The notes under the pieces: generated by a model
The model's database searches: none
What the model was told of the DNA's origin: nothing
Seen by the model: the letters and a program-made list of their open reading frames with translations, nothing else
Position numbers and translations under genes: made by a program
Part shown: positions 45,019 through 52,780 of the stretch, in pieces
How positions within the stretch are numbered: position 1 is the first letter of the stretch
Layout: each line of letters begins with the position of its first letter
Assembly (NCBI GenBank): GCA_014859605.1
Contig: JACUTW010000007.1
Span: 1-53,057 of the forward strand
Source of the DNA: Desulfuromonadales bacterium
GTDB taxonomy: Bacteria; Desulfobacterota; Desulfuromonadia; Desulfuromonadales; UBA2197
Reading direction: 5' to 3'
Length of the DNA stretch: 53,057 nt

Positions 45019-45615
45019 TTACTCCGCCTTCGGCTCCGCGTGCGCAATTTCTATGATCTTTTTAGCAATATTCTCCGGCGAAAGAATGAAATCGATGCAG
45101 CCGCTGGCGATGGCACTTTCCGGCATATCCGGCTGGTCGGCAGTGTCGGGCTTCTGGGCGATGGTCATGCCCCCCACTTCTTTGATGCCACACAGCGCTA
45201 CGGCCCCATCGCCATCAAAGCCGGAGACAATGACAGCGATGAGTTTGCCGTCCCAGTTCTCGGTCAGAGAACGAAGAAAGACCGTAATCACGTCCGGCCA
45301 CCCGTGCGGTTTTGAGATCGGCTTAAGACGGAATTCTCCCTCAAGAACGTGCAAATCACGCTGTTCCGGGATGATAAAGACATGGTTGGGCGCGATGTCT
45401 AATTTTTCGGTAATCAGCTCCACCGGCATCTTCGTGTACTGCGGAAGAATTTCGTGAAGCAGGGTGGCGACGGTTCGCAGGTGGTTAACGATGACGATCG
45501 CAACACCCATATCGGCCGGCAGATGTTTAAGCAAGCGAATATAGGCATCAAGACCACCGGCTGAACCGCCCACGCAAACGACAGGAAAATCCTTTTCCCC
45601 ACGCTGGGTCTTCAT
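45019..45615 (-). CDS. CheB-type methylesterase domain protein
   Basis: A 198-residue stand-alone CheB domain. The triad is Ser (CVGGSAGGLDA), His (IVNHLRTVA) and Asp (GFDGDGAV). No receiver or CheR part. Could deamidate or demethylate chemoreceptors or act in a non-chemotaxis relay. ATG 45615 has AAGGAG. Confidence 0.88.
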   Translation of the reverse strand: MKTQRGEKDFPVVCVGGSAGGLDAYIRLLKHLPADMGVAIVIVNHLRTVATLLHEILPQYTKMPVELITEKLDIAPNHVFIIPEQRDLHVLEGEFRLKPISKPHGWPDVITVFLRSLTENWDGKLIAVIVSGFDGDGAVALCGIKEVGGMTIAQKPDTADQPDMPESAIASGCIDFILSPENIAKKIIEIAHAEPKAE

Positions 45616-45667
45616 TGGCAGCACTCCTTGAAACTTTCGTTGAATAATTAGAATAGCAAATAAGTTG

Positions 45668-45885
45668 TTATTGGCAATCCCCGCTGGGCGGATACGGTCG
45701 GCGGTCGATCCCCTTCTCGATGGGCATGCGCAGTTTGTCGCTGGAAATCTTGAGAAAACCGGGATAAGTCACGCTCAAATCATGCTCCGGGTCGGGATCT
45801 TGAACGCCACCGGCGGGAGAGCTTTTGCGGCGCAACCGGCTAGGAACAAAGCCAGAAGTAAAGCTGGAACGAACGTATTTTTCAT
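45668..45885 (-). pseudogene. Frameshifted small lipoprotein
   Basis: From ATG 45885 a signal with lipobox is read (MKNTFVPALLLALFLAGCAA), but the frame stops at 45775 after 36 residues. A one-base shift around 45805-45820 gives a continuous second half (DPDPEHDLSVTYPGFLKISS, ending PYPPSGDCQ at 45668). Together they make a ~72-residue lipoprotein. Either a recent frameshift or a sequencing error. Confidence 0.6.
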
Positions 45886-46120
45886 GAAAGGTTCATCTCA
45901 AAGTCCTGTCAGTTCCTGCAGCACAAGGCGAAAGTTTGTTGAATCATTCAGTGAGACAACGCAACGAACATGCCAGTGCAGATCCGCCGATATTGCGGAG
46001 ACAACGGCATGATAACAAGGGGGAAAAAGGAAAGTTTCGTGAGGTGGGAAAGTTCAAACCGTTCTCGGGATTCTGCTAATCCTGACATTTCTGCCATAGC
46101 TGACGGGCGTTTTTAAGTGC

Positions 46121-46408
46121 TCATTTAGTCTTCATGATCGCGTCGCGTAAGGCATTACTGATCTCGTTCCAGACTTGTTCCGTTCCCGTTTTAAGTTCTT
46201 CCCATTCCGCATCACTGGCAGCCGATATTCCCTGCAGCTTCATGGCCGCTTCATCGCGTTTGAGCTGTAATGCCGCGATGGCATTGGCATATTCATACTT
46301 CACTTCCGGTGGAGCACCTTCTGTTTTCTCTTTGAGTAGCTCGATCTGGACATCCCATTCGACCATTTGTGCCGAGAGTTTTTCGACGTACTCCGTGCGT
46401 TTATTCAT
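46121..46408 (-). CDS. Small coiled-coil protein (copy 2)
   Basis: A 95-residue charged helical protein (MNKRTEYVEKLSAQMVEWDV, EWEELKTGTEQVWNEISNAL), same plan as 36246-36533 with ~25-30 percent visible identity. AAGGAG precedes ATG 46408. Probably a cytoplasmic stress protein. Confidence 0.75.
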   Translation of the reverse strand: MNKRTEYVEKLSAQMVEWDVQIELLKEKTEGAPPEVKYEYANAIAALQLKRDEAAMKLQGISAASDAEWEELKTGTEQVWNEISNALRDAIMKTK

Positions 46409-46451
46409 GCTGGTTCTCCTTTCACCTCACAGACTGTCCAATCATGCAAAT

Positions 46452-46478
46452 AAAATGGCGCCCGCTAGGCGCCATTTT
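46452..46478 (-). terminator. Rho-independent terminator
   Basis: AAAATGGCGCC (46452-46462) and GGCGCCATTTT (46468-46478) form a perfect 11 bp stem with a 5-base loop. On the minus strand it follows the gene at 46525-46674. Confidence 0.8.
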
Positions 46479-46524
46479 ATTCAGCCGAACGTAGCCGAAA
46501 CGTTTAATGCCGGAATCTCTCGAC

Positions 46525-46674
46525 TTAAAGAATTTTTCGCCCTTGAATGATGCGTACCAGCACCACAATAACGGCAATGACCAGCAAAATATGGATCAGG
46601 CCGCCCATGGTATAGGAAGTAACGATTCCAAGCAGCCAAAGCACGATCAGAATGACACAGATGGTCCACAACAT
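46525..46674 (-). CDS. DUF5670/lmo0937-type membrane peptide
   Basis: A 49-residue protein with two hydrophobic helices (MLWTICVILIVLWLLGIVTS; GGLIHILLVIAVIVVLVRII) and a basic end (QGRKIL). GLIHILLVIAVIVVLVRI is characteristic of this family of unknown function. GGAGAATGTT precedes ATG 46674. It has its own terminator. Confidence 0.85.
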   Translation of the reverse strand: MLWTICVILIVLWLLGIVTSYTMGGLIHILLVIAVIVVLVRIIQGRKIL

Positions 46675-46741
46675 AACATTCTCCATTTGGGTCGGTTGCA
46701 ATCAGAACTTCCTTGCCTTTGCACCCAACGTTAAAGGTCTG

Positions 46742-46785
46742 GCGATATGGAGAAGACCTGCCGCGGCAAGTCTTCTCCATATCGC
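46742..46785. terminator. Long near-perfect hairpin downstream of the BON lipoprotein gene
   Basis: GCGATATGGAGAAGAC (46742-46757) pairs perfectly with 46770-46785, and TGCC/GGCA extend it inside. There is no T run. It may end the BON transcript or protect it. Confidence 0.55.
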
Positions 46786-46796
46786 TCGAAAATATA

Positions 46797-47114
46797 CTAT
46801 TTTACGACAAGGGCATTTTCGACGGAGACAACACCCTCAACCGCCCGGGCAACCTCGCCGGCTTTGGACACACTCTGCGACGAATCGACAAAGCCACTTA
46901 GCTGAACGACGGCATTGTAGGTTTTGACATTGATTTGTAGCGATTTCAGGGTCGGCTCACTGAAGATGGCTTTTTTAACCTTGGTCGTGATAACGGAGTC
47001 ATCAACATACTCGCCGGTACTCTGTTTGGTTCGAGTGGATGTGGTGCATCCCACGAATGCGGTGAGTAACCCGATGCAGACCAGCAATTGTAATATGCGC
47101 GGTAGTTTTTTCAT
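46797..47114 (-). CDS. BON-domain lipoprotein
   Basis: A 105-residue protein with a lipobox (LLTAFVGC, Cys23) and one BON domain (~38-105; DDSVITTKVKKAIFSEPTLK, VNALVVK-like end ENALVVK). Envelope stress function likely. GGGAGA precedes ATG 47114. Confidence 0.88.
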   Translation of the reverse strand: MKKLPRILQLLVCIGLLTAFVGCTTSTRTKQSTGEYVDDSVITTKVKKAIFSEPTLKSLQINVKTYNAVVQLSGFVDSSQSVSKAGEVARAVEGVVSVENALVVK

Positions 47115-47190
47115 GATCTTCTCCCTTTCAGCTCGTTGGAAACTTTATCTTCATTTGCCACTTGTTTTGGTCGACAGCTTCGTCGCCCGA

Positions 47191-47835
47191 CTACTTCCCA
47201 CTGTATAATTCGGCCTTGATTTCATCGAGAGCGTAGATGACCGGCCGCATTGATGCTTTCAATTTGTCGAGATCCCGCACGCTTTTTTGGGCGATGGGGG
47301 TGACAGATGTGACCCCGTTCTGGGTTAAATCGTTAGAAAGATACATCTGGATTTCCTTGAGGTCAGTCATGTAAGCCAGATAGCTCTCTTTGAGCCCTTC
47401 ATTGGCGGCCGGGACCTGAGCATAGATATCCGCCAGTTTGTTCTGGCGCTCCTGGCTGAGCTCGCGGAGGCGGGGATTGGTATAAGTGTCCCCTTCTTTT
47501 GCCCACTCGGTGAAATATTCCTTGGTGTTTACTTTCATTTCCGCCATGTACTTAAGAACTTTGTCTCCGGTCTTCTCCAGATCAGCGACATTGTCGGAAT
47601 AGGTGGTGAAGGATTTTTTCAGGTCGGATTGTCCGGGACTGACGACAGCGTCAAGGGATGCCGCCGTGGTGTCAATCTGGGTCAACATTTTTCGCATCTC
47701 GGTGTCGACCTGTTCAATGGAGTTGGAAGCTTTGACGGAGCGCTGCATGCCGGTTTTCGCGCAGCCGCCGAGGAAGGAAGCAGTGGCGAGCAGGCAGATG
47801 GTGAGAAAGGCCAGGGAACGAACTCTGTTTTTCAT
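47191..47835 (-). CDS. DUF2959-domain lipoprotein
   Basis: A 214-residue protein. Lipobox FLGGC (Cys25). The rest is helical and charged (VDTEMRKMLTQIDTTAASLD, TYSDNVADLEKTGDKVLKYM, ELSQERQNKLADIYAQV), matching DUF2959, function unknown. AAGGAG precedes ATG 47835. A strong sigma-54 promoter and a dyad lie upstream. Confidence 0.85.
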   Translation of the reverse strand: MKNRVRSLAFLTICLLATASFLGGCAKTGMQRSVKASNSIEQVDTEMRKMLTQIDTTAASLDAVVSPGQSDLKKSFTTYSDNVADLEKTGDKVLKYMAEMKVNTKEYFTEWAKEGDTYTNPRLRELSQERQNKLADIYAQVPAANEGLKESYLAYMTDLKEIQMYLSNDLTQNGVTSVTPIAQKSVRDLDKLKASMRPVIYALDEIKAELYSGK

Positions 47836-47946
47836 GATAATCTCCTTAGGTTAGAGGCAAGTGGTTAAAGCTTAGCAACAACATCGCGATGTTCAAGGAC
47901 ACAAATAAATTTCCTGCAGACAGAATTGTCGGTTAGCTATTGTATG

Positions 47947-47963
47947 AGCAAGCGCCCTGCCAA
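47947..47963 (-). promoter_or_regulatory. Sigma-54 promoter of the DUF2959 gene
   Basis: The minus strand reads TTGGCAGGGCGCTTGCT, a near-consensus -24/-12 pair (GG-N10-GC). Transcription would start near 47936, ~100 bases before the start codon. It is closely similar to 10903-10919. The 353-base gap 47836-48188 holds this promoter, a dyad and a terminator, no gene. Confidence 0.78.
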
Positions 47964-48057
47964 GAATAAAGATGGAGTTGAATCTCGGAAATAGTCTTTG
48001 ATAACAGGGGATTAGCTTTAAAGAAGGGGGTGTAAGAGGGAGGGGAAAGGTTTTTCG

Positions 48058-48096
48058 GGCCGCAACATTTGCTGGAACCACAATATGTTGCGGGAT
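48058..48096. promoter_or_regulatory. Dyad, probable activator binding site (copy 2)
   Basis: Perfect 9 bp arms CCGCAACAT (48060-48068) and ATGTTGCGG (48085-48093) around a 16 bp spacer with TGGAACC. 32 of 39 positions match 11014-11052. It lies 94 bp upstream of the sigma-54 promoter, almost the same distance as in copy 1. Confidence 0.7.
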
Positions 48097-48111
48097 GAGA
48101 TTCCGGTGCGG

Positions 48112-48160
48112 ACATAAAAAAACCCCGGCAACAGGGGCGTGGAAAACCCTGCTGCCGGGG
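48112..48160 (-). terminator. Rho-independent terminator of the UPF0182 gene
   Basis: CCCCGGCAACAGGG (48123-48136) pairs with CCCTGCTGCCGGGG (48147-48160) with one mismatch and a 10-base loop. On the minus strand a seven-T run follows. Confidence 0.9.
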
Positions 48161-48188
48161 AGGAGGAGATCAGTTGCTTCTTGTTCGT

Positions 48189-50867
48189 CTACTTGGTCAG
48201 CTTCTGCAGGACCTCCCCGAGCTTTTTCAATTCTTCTCCGTAAGCGGCCCAGTTCCCCTGGCGCTGCAGATTGATCGCCCGCTCGTAGATGCTCATCGCT
48301 TCTTTGGCCAGATCGGTCGGCGCGGCGCTGAGGTCGATCTTGCTGCCTGAAGGGGCGGCGCTGCTCGGGGACATGTCCGCCCCGAAGAGGCGTTGCAGGG
48401 CGAGTTCGAGATTCTCCTCCATCACCACCTGATCGTCGAAGGAGACGATGACCCGCTTCAGTTCCGGCAAGCCGGCCTTGTCGGCGGCAAGGAAGAGGGG
48501 CTGGACATACAGCAGCGATTTTTCGATCGGAATGACCAGCAAGCTGCCGCGGATAACGTCAGAGCCGCGCTGGCTCCAGAGGGAGAGCTGCTGCGAGATA
48601 AAGGAATCTTGATTGATGCGGGCGTCGATCTGTTTCGGGCCGTAGATCAAGCGGTCACGCGGGAAGGTGTAGGCCATGATCTTGCCGTAATTTTCCCCGT
48701 CGCAGCGGGCCGTCAGCCAGGCGGCGAGGTTGTCGCGTTTCGAGGGGGTAAAGGGGAGGAGCAGGATGTACTCTTCCTTTGTTTCCCCCGGCAGCTTCAT
48801 GATCGTGTAGTAAGGCTCCATCGGCCGGTCGCCAAGGGCGGGGATCTCCCACAGGTTCTCCTTGTTGTAGAAGACCTTGGGATCGGTCATGTGGTAAGCG
48901 GAGAACATCGCCGCCTGCATCTGCAGGTACTGATGCGGGTAACGGATATGCTGGCGCAGATCGGCAGGCATCGCCGCGATCGGCTGGAAGAGCCCCGGGA
49001 AGATCTGGCTGTAGACCTTGATCAGCACGTCATCCGGGTCGCTGATATAAAAGTCGATAGAGCCGTCATAAGCGTCGACCACCGCCTTGACCGAGTTGCG
49101 CAGGTAGTTGATCCCGCCGCGCAGCGGCTGCGAATACGGCAGGCGGTCCGAGAAGGTGTAGGCATCGATGATCCATTTCAACCGCCCGGCTTCGTCAACG
49201 ACCATGTAGGGGTCGCCATCGAAACGCAGGAAGGGGGCGATGGTTTTGACCCGCTCATTGATGTTGCGGTTGTAGATGATGCGGCTCTCGGCGGTGATGT
49301 CGGTCGAGAGGAGGATCTTTTCAGTCTTGAAGCGGGCTGCATACAGGGCTTTTTTCAGCATCGAATCGATCACTACCCCGCCCTGGCCGGCATAGGTGGT
49401 GTTGATGTTGCCGGTGGCGGTCGGATAACTGAACTCCGGCACCTTGGTCTTGACGATGACGTAATCGTTGGAGAGTTCGCCGAAATAGATCTCCGGGCGG
49501 GTGACTTTAACGTCGGCGAGGCTGACCGCCGGGATATCCTTGACGAAAAACTCCGGCAGCCCTTCCTTGCTGATGCGGCTGACCGGCCCGAAGGTAATGC
49601 CGTTACCGTGGGTGAAGATGAGGCGTTCGTTGATCCAGTTCTTGCTGGGGAGATCGGCGTAGGACAACTCGCGCGGTGACAGCATGACCTGGGTGTACTG
49701 GCCGTTGACGGTGTAACGATCATTATCGACGTCAAAAAATTTGTAATAGGTGCGGATCTGCTGCAGCTGGCTGTAGGTCTTGAGCAGCGGTGCATGATCC
49801 CAGAGGCGGATGTTCTTGATCGTCGCGTCATTATTGGCGATATCTGCCGCCGTCAGTTTGGTATCGACATCGAAGGGGATGGTTTCGATCTTTTCGAGAT
49901 CGTAGCCGAAACGGGTCGATTTAATATTATGTTCGATATAAGGGGTCTCAAGGGCCAATTCGTTGGGGGCGACCTTGAATTTATTGAGGACACCGGGATA
50001 AAGGCGGATGCCGATGATATAGACCGCGATGACCAGAATCAGCGGCAGCAGCGCCTGGCGCCAGGACCCTTTCCAGCCGCCGATTGCCAGCATGAGCCCG
50101 GCCAGCGGGGTAAGGAAGGTCAGAATCTGGTAGGTGAGGAGGCGGGAATTGACATCGACGTAATTGGCGCCATAAAAGTTGCCGTTATGGGAAAAGAGCA
50201 GGCGGAAGCTTTCGAGATAAAAGCCGGCGGCGACGACGCAGAAGAAGATGCCGACCAGGACGGCAAGATGACGGCGAACTGCTGCGTCGATGGCGATTCC
50301 CTGCTCGGTCAAGGTGATGCCGCCGCGCAGATAATAGGTGATAACGCTGATCAGCGCGGTTGCCAGCAGCATCAGGGTGGCAAAGCTCTTGAGTATCTCC
50401 AGCAGCGGCAGGCTGAAGAGATAAAAACCGAGATCCTTCCCCAGCACCGGATCGATGCTGCCGACGTTGGCACGGTTGCTAAAGAGGAGGACCTGTTCCC
50501 ACTGCATCGCCCCCCACTGTCCGACCAAAAGCGCCAAGGCAACACAGACCAGCAGGCCGAGAGGGGTGACAAAGCGTAGTATTTCGCTGCGCAGCAGGCG
50601 GGCGCTGCCGACAACGATGTAGGCGCCGGCATGAGGAAAGGCCGCTTTGTTGGCATAAAAGAGATTGATCTGGGCAAAGATGAAGAGGAGCGCCGCAAAG
50701 AAGAGCCCGGCGCCGATTTTCGCATACAGGGTCGTGGTGAAGACCGCCGGGAAGCCGGTCTCGACGTAAAAGAGCCAATCGGTGTAAAAGCTGATCAAAA
50801 AGGAGAAGAAGGGAAGGGCGATTAACAGCGCGGAAAAGAGCACGAGATTTTTGTACTGTTTGAGCAT
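48189..50867 (-). CDS. UPF0182 (COG1615) membrane protein
   Basis: An 892-residue protein. About seven membrane helices fill residues 1-310 (LVLFSALLIALPFFSFLISF; LGLLVCVALALLVGQWGAM). A ~560-residue soluble part follows on one side of the membrane (RLWDHAPLLKTYSQLQQIRT, YILLLPFTPSKRDNLAAWLT), ending in a short helical tail (residues ~850-892, ERAINLQRQGNWAAYGEELK). Biochemical function of the family is unknown. ATG 50867 (MLKQYKNLVLF) has AAGGAG; a longer reading upstream crosses the leader RNA. It is preceded by a predicted manganese riboswitch and terminator, so a link to Mn2+ handling is inferred. Confidence 0.92.
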   Translation of the reverse strand: MLKQYKNLVLFSALLIALPFFSFLISFYTDWLFYVETGFPAVFTTTLYAKIGAGLFFAALLFIFAQINLFYANKAAFPHAGAYIVVGSARLLRSEILRFVTPLGLLVCVALALLVGQWGAMQWEQVLLFSNRANVGSIDPVLGKDLGFYLFSLPLLEILKSFATLMLLATALISVITYYLRGGITLTEQGIAIDAAVRRHLAVLVGIFFCVVAAGFYLESFRLLFSHNGNFYGANYVDVNSRLLTYQILTFLTPLAGLMLAIGGWKGSWRQALLPLILVIAVYIIGIRLYPGVLNKFKVAPNELALETPYIEHNIKSTRFGYDLEKIETIPFDVDTKLTAADIANNDATIKNIRLWDHAPLLKTYSQLQQIRTYYKFFDVDNDRYTVNGQYTQVMLSPRELSYADLPSKNWINERLIFTHGNGITFGPVSRISKEGLPEFFVKDIPAVSLADVKVTRPEIYFGELSNDYVIVKTKVPEFSYPTATGNINTTYAGQGGVVIDSMLKKALYAARFKTEKILLSTDITAESRIIYNRNINERVKTIAPFLRFDGDPYMVVDEAGRLKWIIDAYTFSDRLPYSQPLRGGINYLRNSVKAVVDAYDGSIDFYISDPDDVLIKVYSQIFPGLFQPIAAMPADLRQHIRYPHQYLQMQAAMFSAYHMTDPKVFYNKENLWEIPALGDRPMEPYYTIMKLPGETKEEYILLLPFTPSKRDNLAAWLTARCDGENYGKIMAYTFPRDRLIYGPKQIDARINQDSFISQQLSLWSQRGSDVIRGSLLVIPIEKSLLYVQPLFLAADKAGLPELKRVIVSFDDQVVMEENLELALQRLFGADMSPSSAAPSGSKIDLSAAPTDLAKEAMSIYERAINLQRQGNWAAYGEELKKLGEVLQKLTK

Positions 50868-50934
50868 GTTGACTCCTTGTTTTCTGCATTTACAGCGGCG
50901 GCCGCCATGGAAGTTTTTGCTCTTGGCGGCAAGT

Positions 50935-50978
50935 AAAAAAAAATCTTTACCCCGGCATGCCATGCCCAGGATAAAGAT
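50935..50978 (-). terminator. Regulated intrinsic terminator in the UPF0182 leader
   Basis: On the minus strand ATCTTTATCC pairs with GGGGTAAAGAT (one G-U and one bulge region) and is followed by nine T residues (50943-50935). The 5' arm overlaps the 3' strand of the riboswitch P1 stem at 50971-50978, so stem and terminator exclude each other. It lies 67 bases before the start codon. Confidence 0.88.
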
Positions 50979-51077
50979 CTCGCTGACGATTTAAATCGTC
51001 TCCAGCCCGGGTTATGCACCGTATTGACGGGCCTGGAGCCGGCCTGGTCGGCGGCCGGTAGCTACTCCTCTTTATAA
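50971..51077 (-). ncRNA. yybP-ykoY manganese riboswitch
   Basis: Minus-strand RNA. 5' strand of P1: AUAAAGAGGAGUAGC (family: AAAGGGGAGUAGC). P2: CCGGCC and GGCCGG hairpin. P3: UCCAG/CUGGA with the conserved internal CGUCAAUACGGUGCAUAACC and CCGGG. P4: GACGAUUUAAAUCGUC hairpin. 3' strand: AGCGAGAUCUUUAU (family: AGCAAGACCUUU). The AUAAAGA/UCUUUAU stem is perfect. The family binds Mn2+ and usually turns genes on. P1 shares bases with the terminator at 50935-50978, which fits transcriptional control: Mn2+ closes P1 and prevents the terminator. The 388-base gap 50868-51255 has no convincing gene. Confidence 0.9.
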
Positions 51078-51255
51078 GGAAAAAAGGATGCCTGCCGGCA
51101 TTGTGAAAGTCAAGCGATATCGACCACTGTTCCGCTGCTGCGTTCCTGTACTTGATTCTGTACCTTTTTTCTGGTGCTGCCCCTGCACTTTGTTTTTGCT
51201 CGGTTATACTGGCAGGAAATGGTAAGCGCTGCAGCAAAAGGGAGGGCAATACGAG

Positions 51256-52290
51256 ATGAGCAGAGAAAAGAGTCGTGAAATCAGTCTGGTCCTCGGCGGT
51301 GAAGCCGGTCAGGGGTTGCAGACGATCGCGCAGATTCTGGCGCGGATGTTCATGAATGGCGGTTTGCAGGTGGTGGCCGCGAGCGAATTCATGTCGCGAA
51401 TCCGGGGCGGCAGTAATTCAGTGACCCTGCGCGCCGCGCCGACCCCGGTGCGGGCGCTGAGTGGCAAGCTTGATCTGTGTGTCCTTTTGGATCGCGATGC
51501 TCTGCCGCGCTTGCGGAGTCGCTGCGGGGCTGAGACCTTGCGGATCGGCGACCCGCAGCTCTTTGCCGAGGACCCCGGACTCCTCCCCCTGCCGCTGCAA
51601 GCTTTAAGCAAGGAGCTCGGCGGCGCCATTTATGCCAACAGCATCGTCTGTGGCTATATCGCCCGGCTGATCGGTTGGGATCTCCTGCCATTGGAAAAAG
51701 CGCTGGTGCGAGCCTTTACCGAACCGGAGATTCTGAGCAAAAACTGTGCAGCTGCCCGCCGCGGCTGGGAGGAAGGGAGCGAAGCGATGAGCCGCTGTTT
51801 GCTGCCGTGCGGCAAAGTTCTCCCCGGTCGTCTCCTTCTCGACGGTTCGCAGGCCGTGGCCCTCGGCGCCCTGGCTGGCGGCTGTAACTTCATCTCATCC
51901 TATCCGATGTCCCCTTCGACCGGGGTCCTCATCCATCTTGCCAGGCAGGCGCAGCGCCACGGGGTCGTGGTCGAACAGGCCGAGGACGAGATCAGCGCCA
52001 TCAACATGGCCCTCGGCTCCTGGTATGCGGGCGGACGCGCCATGGTCAGCACCTCCGGCGGTGGTTTCGATCTGATGGCGGAAGGTTTGAGCCTGGCCGG
52101 GATCATCGAATCGCCCCTGGTCATCCATCTGGCGCAGCGCCCCGGCCCGGGGACCGGCCTGCCGACCCGTACGGAACAGGGGGATCTCGAAATCGCCCGT
52201 TATGCCGGACACGGCGAATTCCCCCGCCCCCTCTTCGAACGCCGCGTTGATCTTGACAAGCTGGCGGTGACGATGCGGGAGATGGGATAA
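51256..52290 (+). pseudogene. Truncated 2-oxoacid:acceptor oxidoreductase alpha(-gamma) subunit
   Basis: 344 codons. The gamma-type domain is at ~8-180 ([33 protein letters not shown]). It is followed by the start of the pyrimidine/alpha domain ([67 protein letters not shown]). Intact KorA-type fusions have ~560-580 residues; here the frame ends ~20 residues after GHGEFPR, without the rest of domain II, and no korB follows. Most likely an inactive remnant. A role as a shortened protein cannot be excluded. Confidence 0.7.
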
Positions 52291-52299
52291 GGAGGAAGT

Positions 52300-52698
52300 A
52301 TGAAATCACAAACTATCTCGGTCTTCATCACCGTTCCGGCCACCCACGTCTACGCCTTCGCGGCCAACCCCGCCCACCTGCCGCTCTGGGTGCCGTCTTT
52401 CTTTAAGTCCGTCGAATCCATCGACGGGGAGTGGGTGGCGCAGTCACCCGAGGGACGCGTGGTCGTTGCCTTCGTGTCGCCCAATGATTTCGGCGTGCTC
52501 GACCATACGGTGACGCTTTCGTCCGGACAGAAGCTGACCAATTACATGCGGGTCATTCCCAATGAGGAAGGGAGCGAAATCCTCTTTACCTTTTTTCAGC
52601 GGGAAGGGATGACCGACCAGCAGTTTCAGGAGGATGCGGCGCTGGTCCTGGGCGATTTTCAGACGTTGCGGCGGGTGTTGGAGAATGCGGCGAGGTAG
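52300..52698 (+). CDS. SRPBCC-family (START/polyketide cyclase-like) protein
   Basis: A 132-residue protein with the SRPBCC start (TISVFITVPATHVYAFAANP, LPLWVPSFFKSVESIDG) and the C-terminal helix (DAALVLGDFQTLRRVLENAA). It probably binds a small hydrophobic ligand. AAGGAGGAAGT precedes ATG 52300, 10 bases after the preceding stop. Confidence 0.8.
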   Translation: MKSQTISVFITVPATHVYAFAANPAHLPLWVPSFFKSVESIDGEWVAQSPEGRVVVAFVSPNDFGVLDHTVTLSSGQKLTNYMRVIPNEEGSEILFTFFQREGMTDQQFQEDAALVLGDFQTLRRVLENAAR

Positions 52699-52745
52699 GG
52701 GCGCCCCTTGTAGGTGCCCGGTTGACCCGCAAGCAAAATAATCCT

Positions 52746-52764
52746 TGCTCCCATAATGGGAGCA
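52746..52764. promoter_or_regulatory. Palindromic operator before the HigB-like gene
   Basis: TGCTCCCATAATGGGAGCA is a perfect 19 bp palindrome with a CATAAT -10-like core. Such sites are usual for auto-regulating toxin-antitoxin operons. Confidence 0.55.
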
Positions 52765-52780
52765 GAGTATGATTGCTTTT

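Noticed and set aside
45665-46012. Plus-strand reading frame of 115 codons
   Set aside because: It has no ribosome binding site or family pattern and lies opposite the frameshifted lipoprotein gene.
50971-51077. Cyclic di-GMP (GEMM) riboswitch
   Set aside because: Considered because such switches are common in this type of organism, but the GEMM core is absent while all conserved parts of yybP-ykoY are present.
50947-51249. Reading frame on the minus strand over the UPF0182 leader
   Set aside because: It has no family resemblance and runs through the riboswitch and the terminator, which explain the sequence better.
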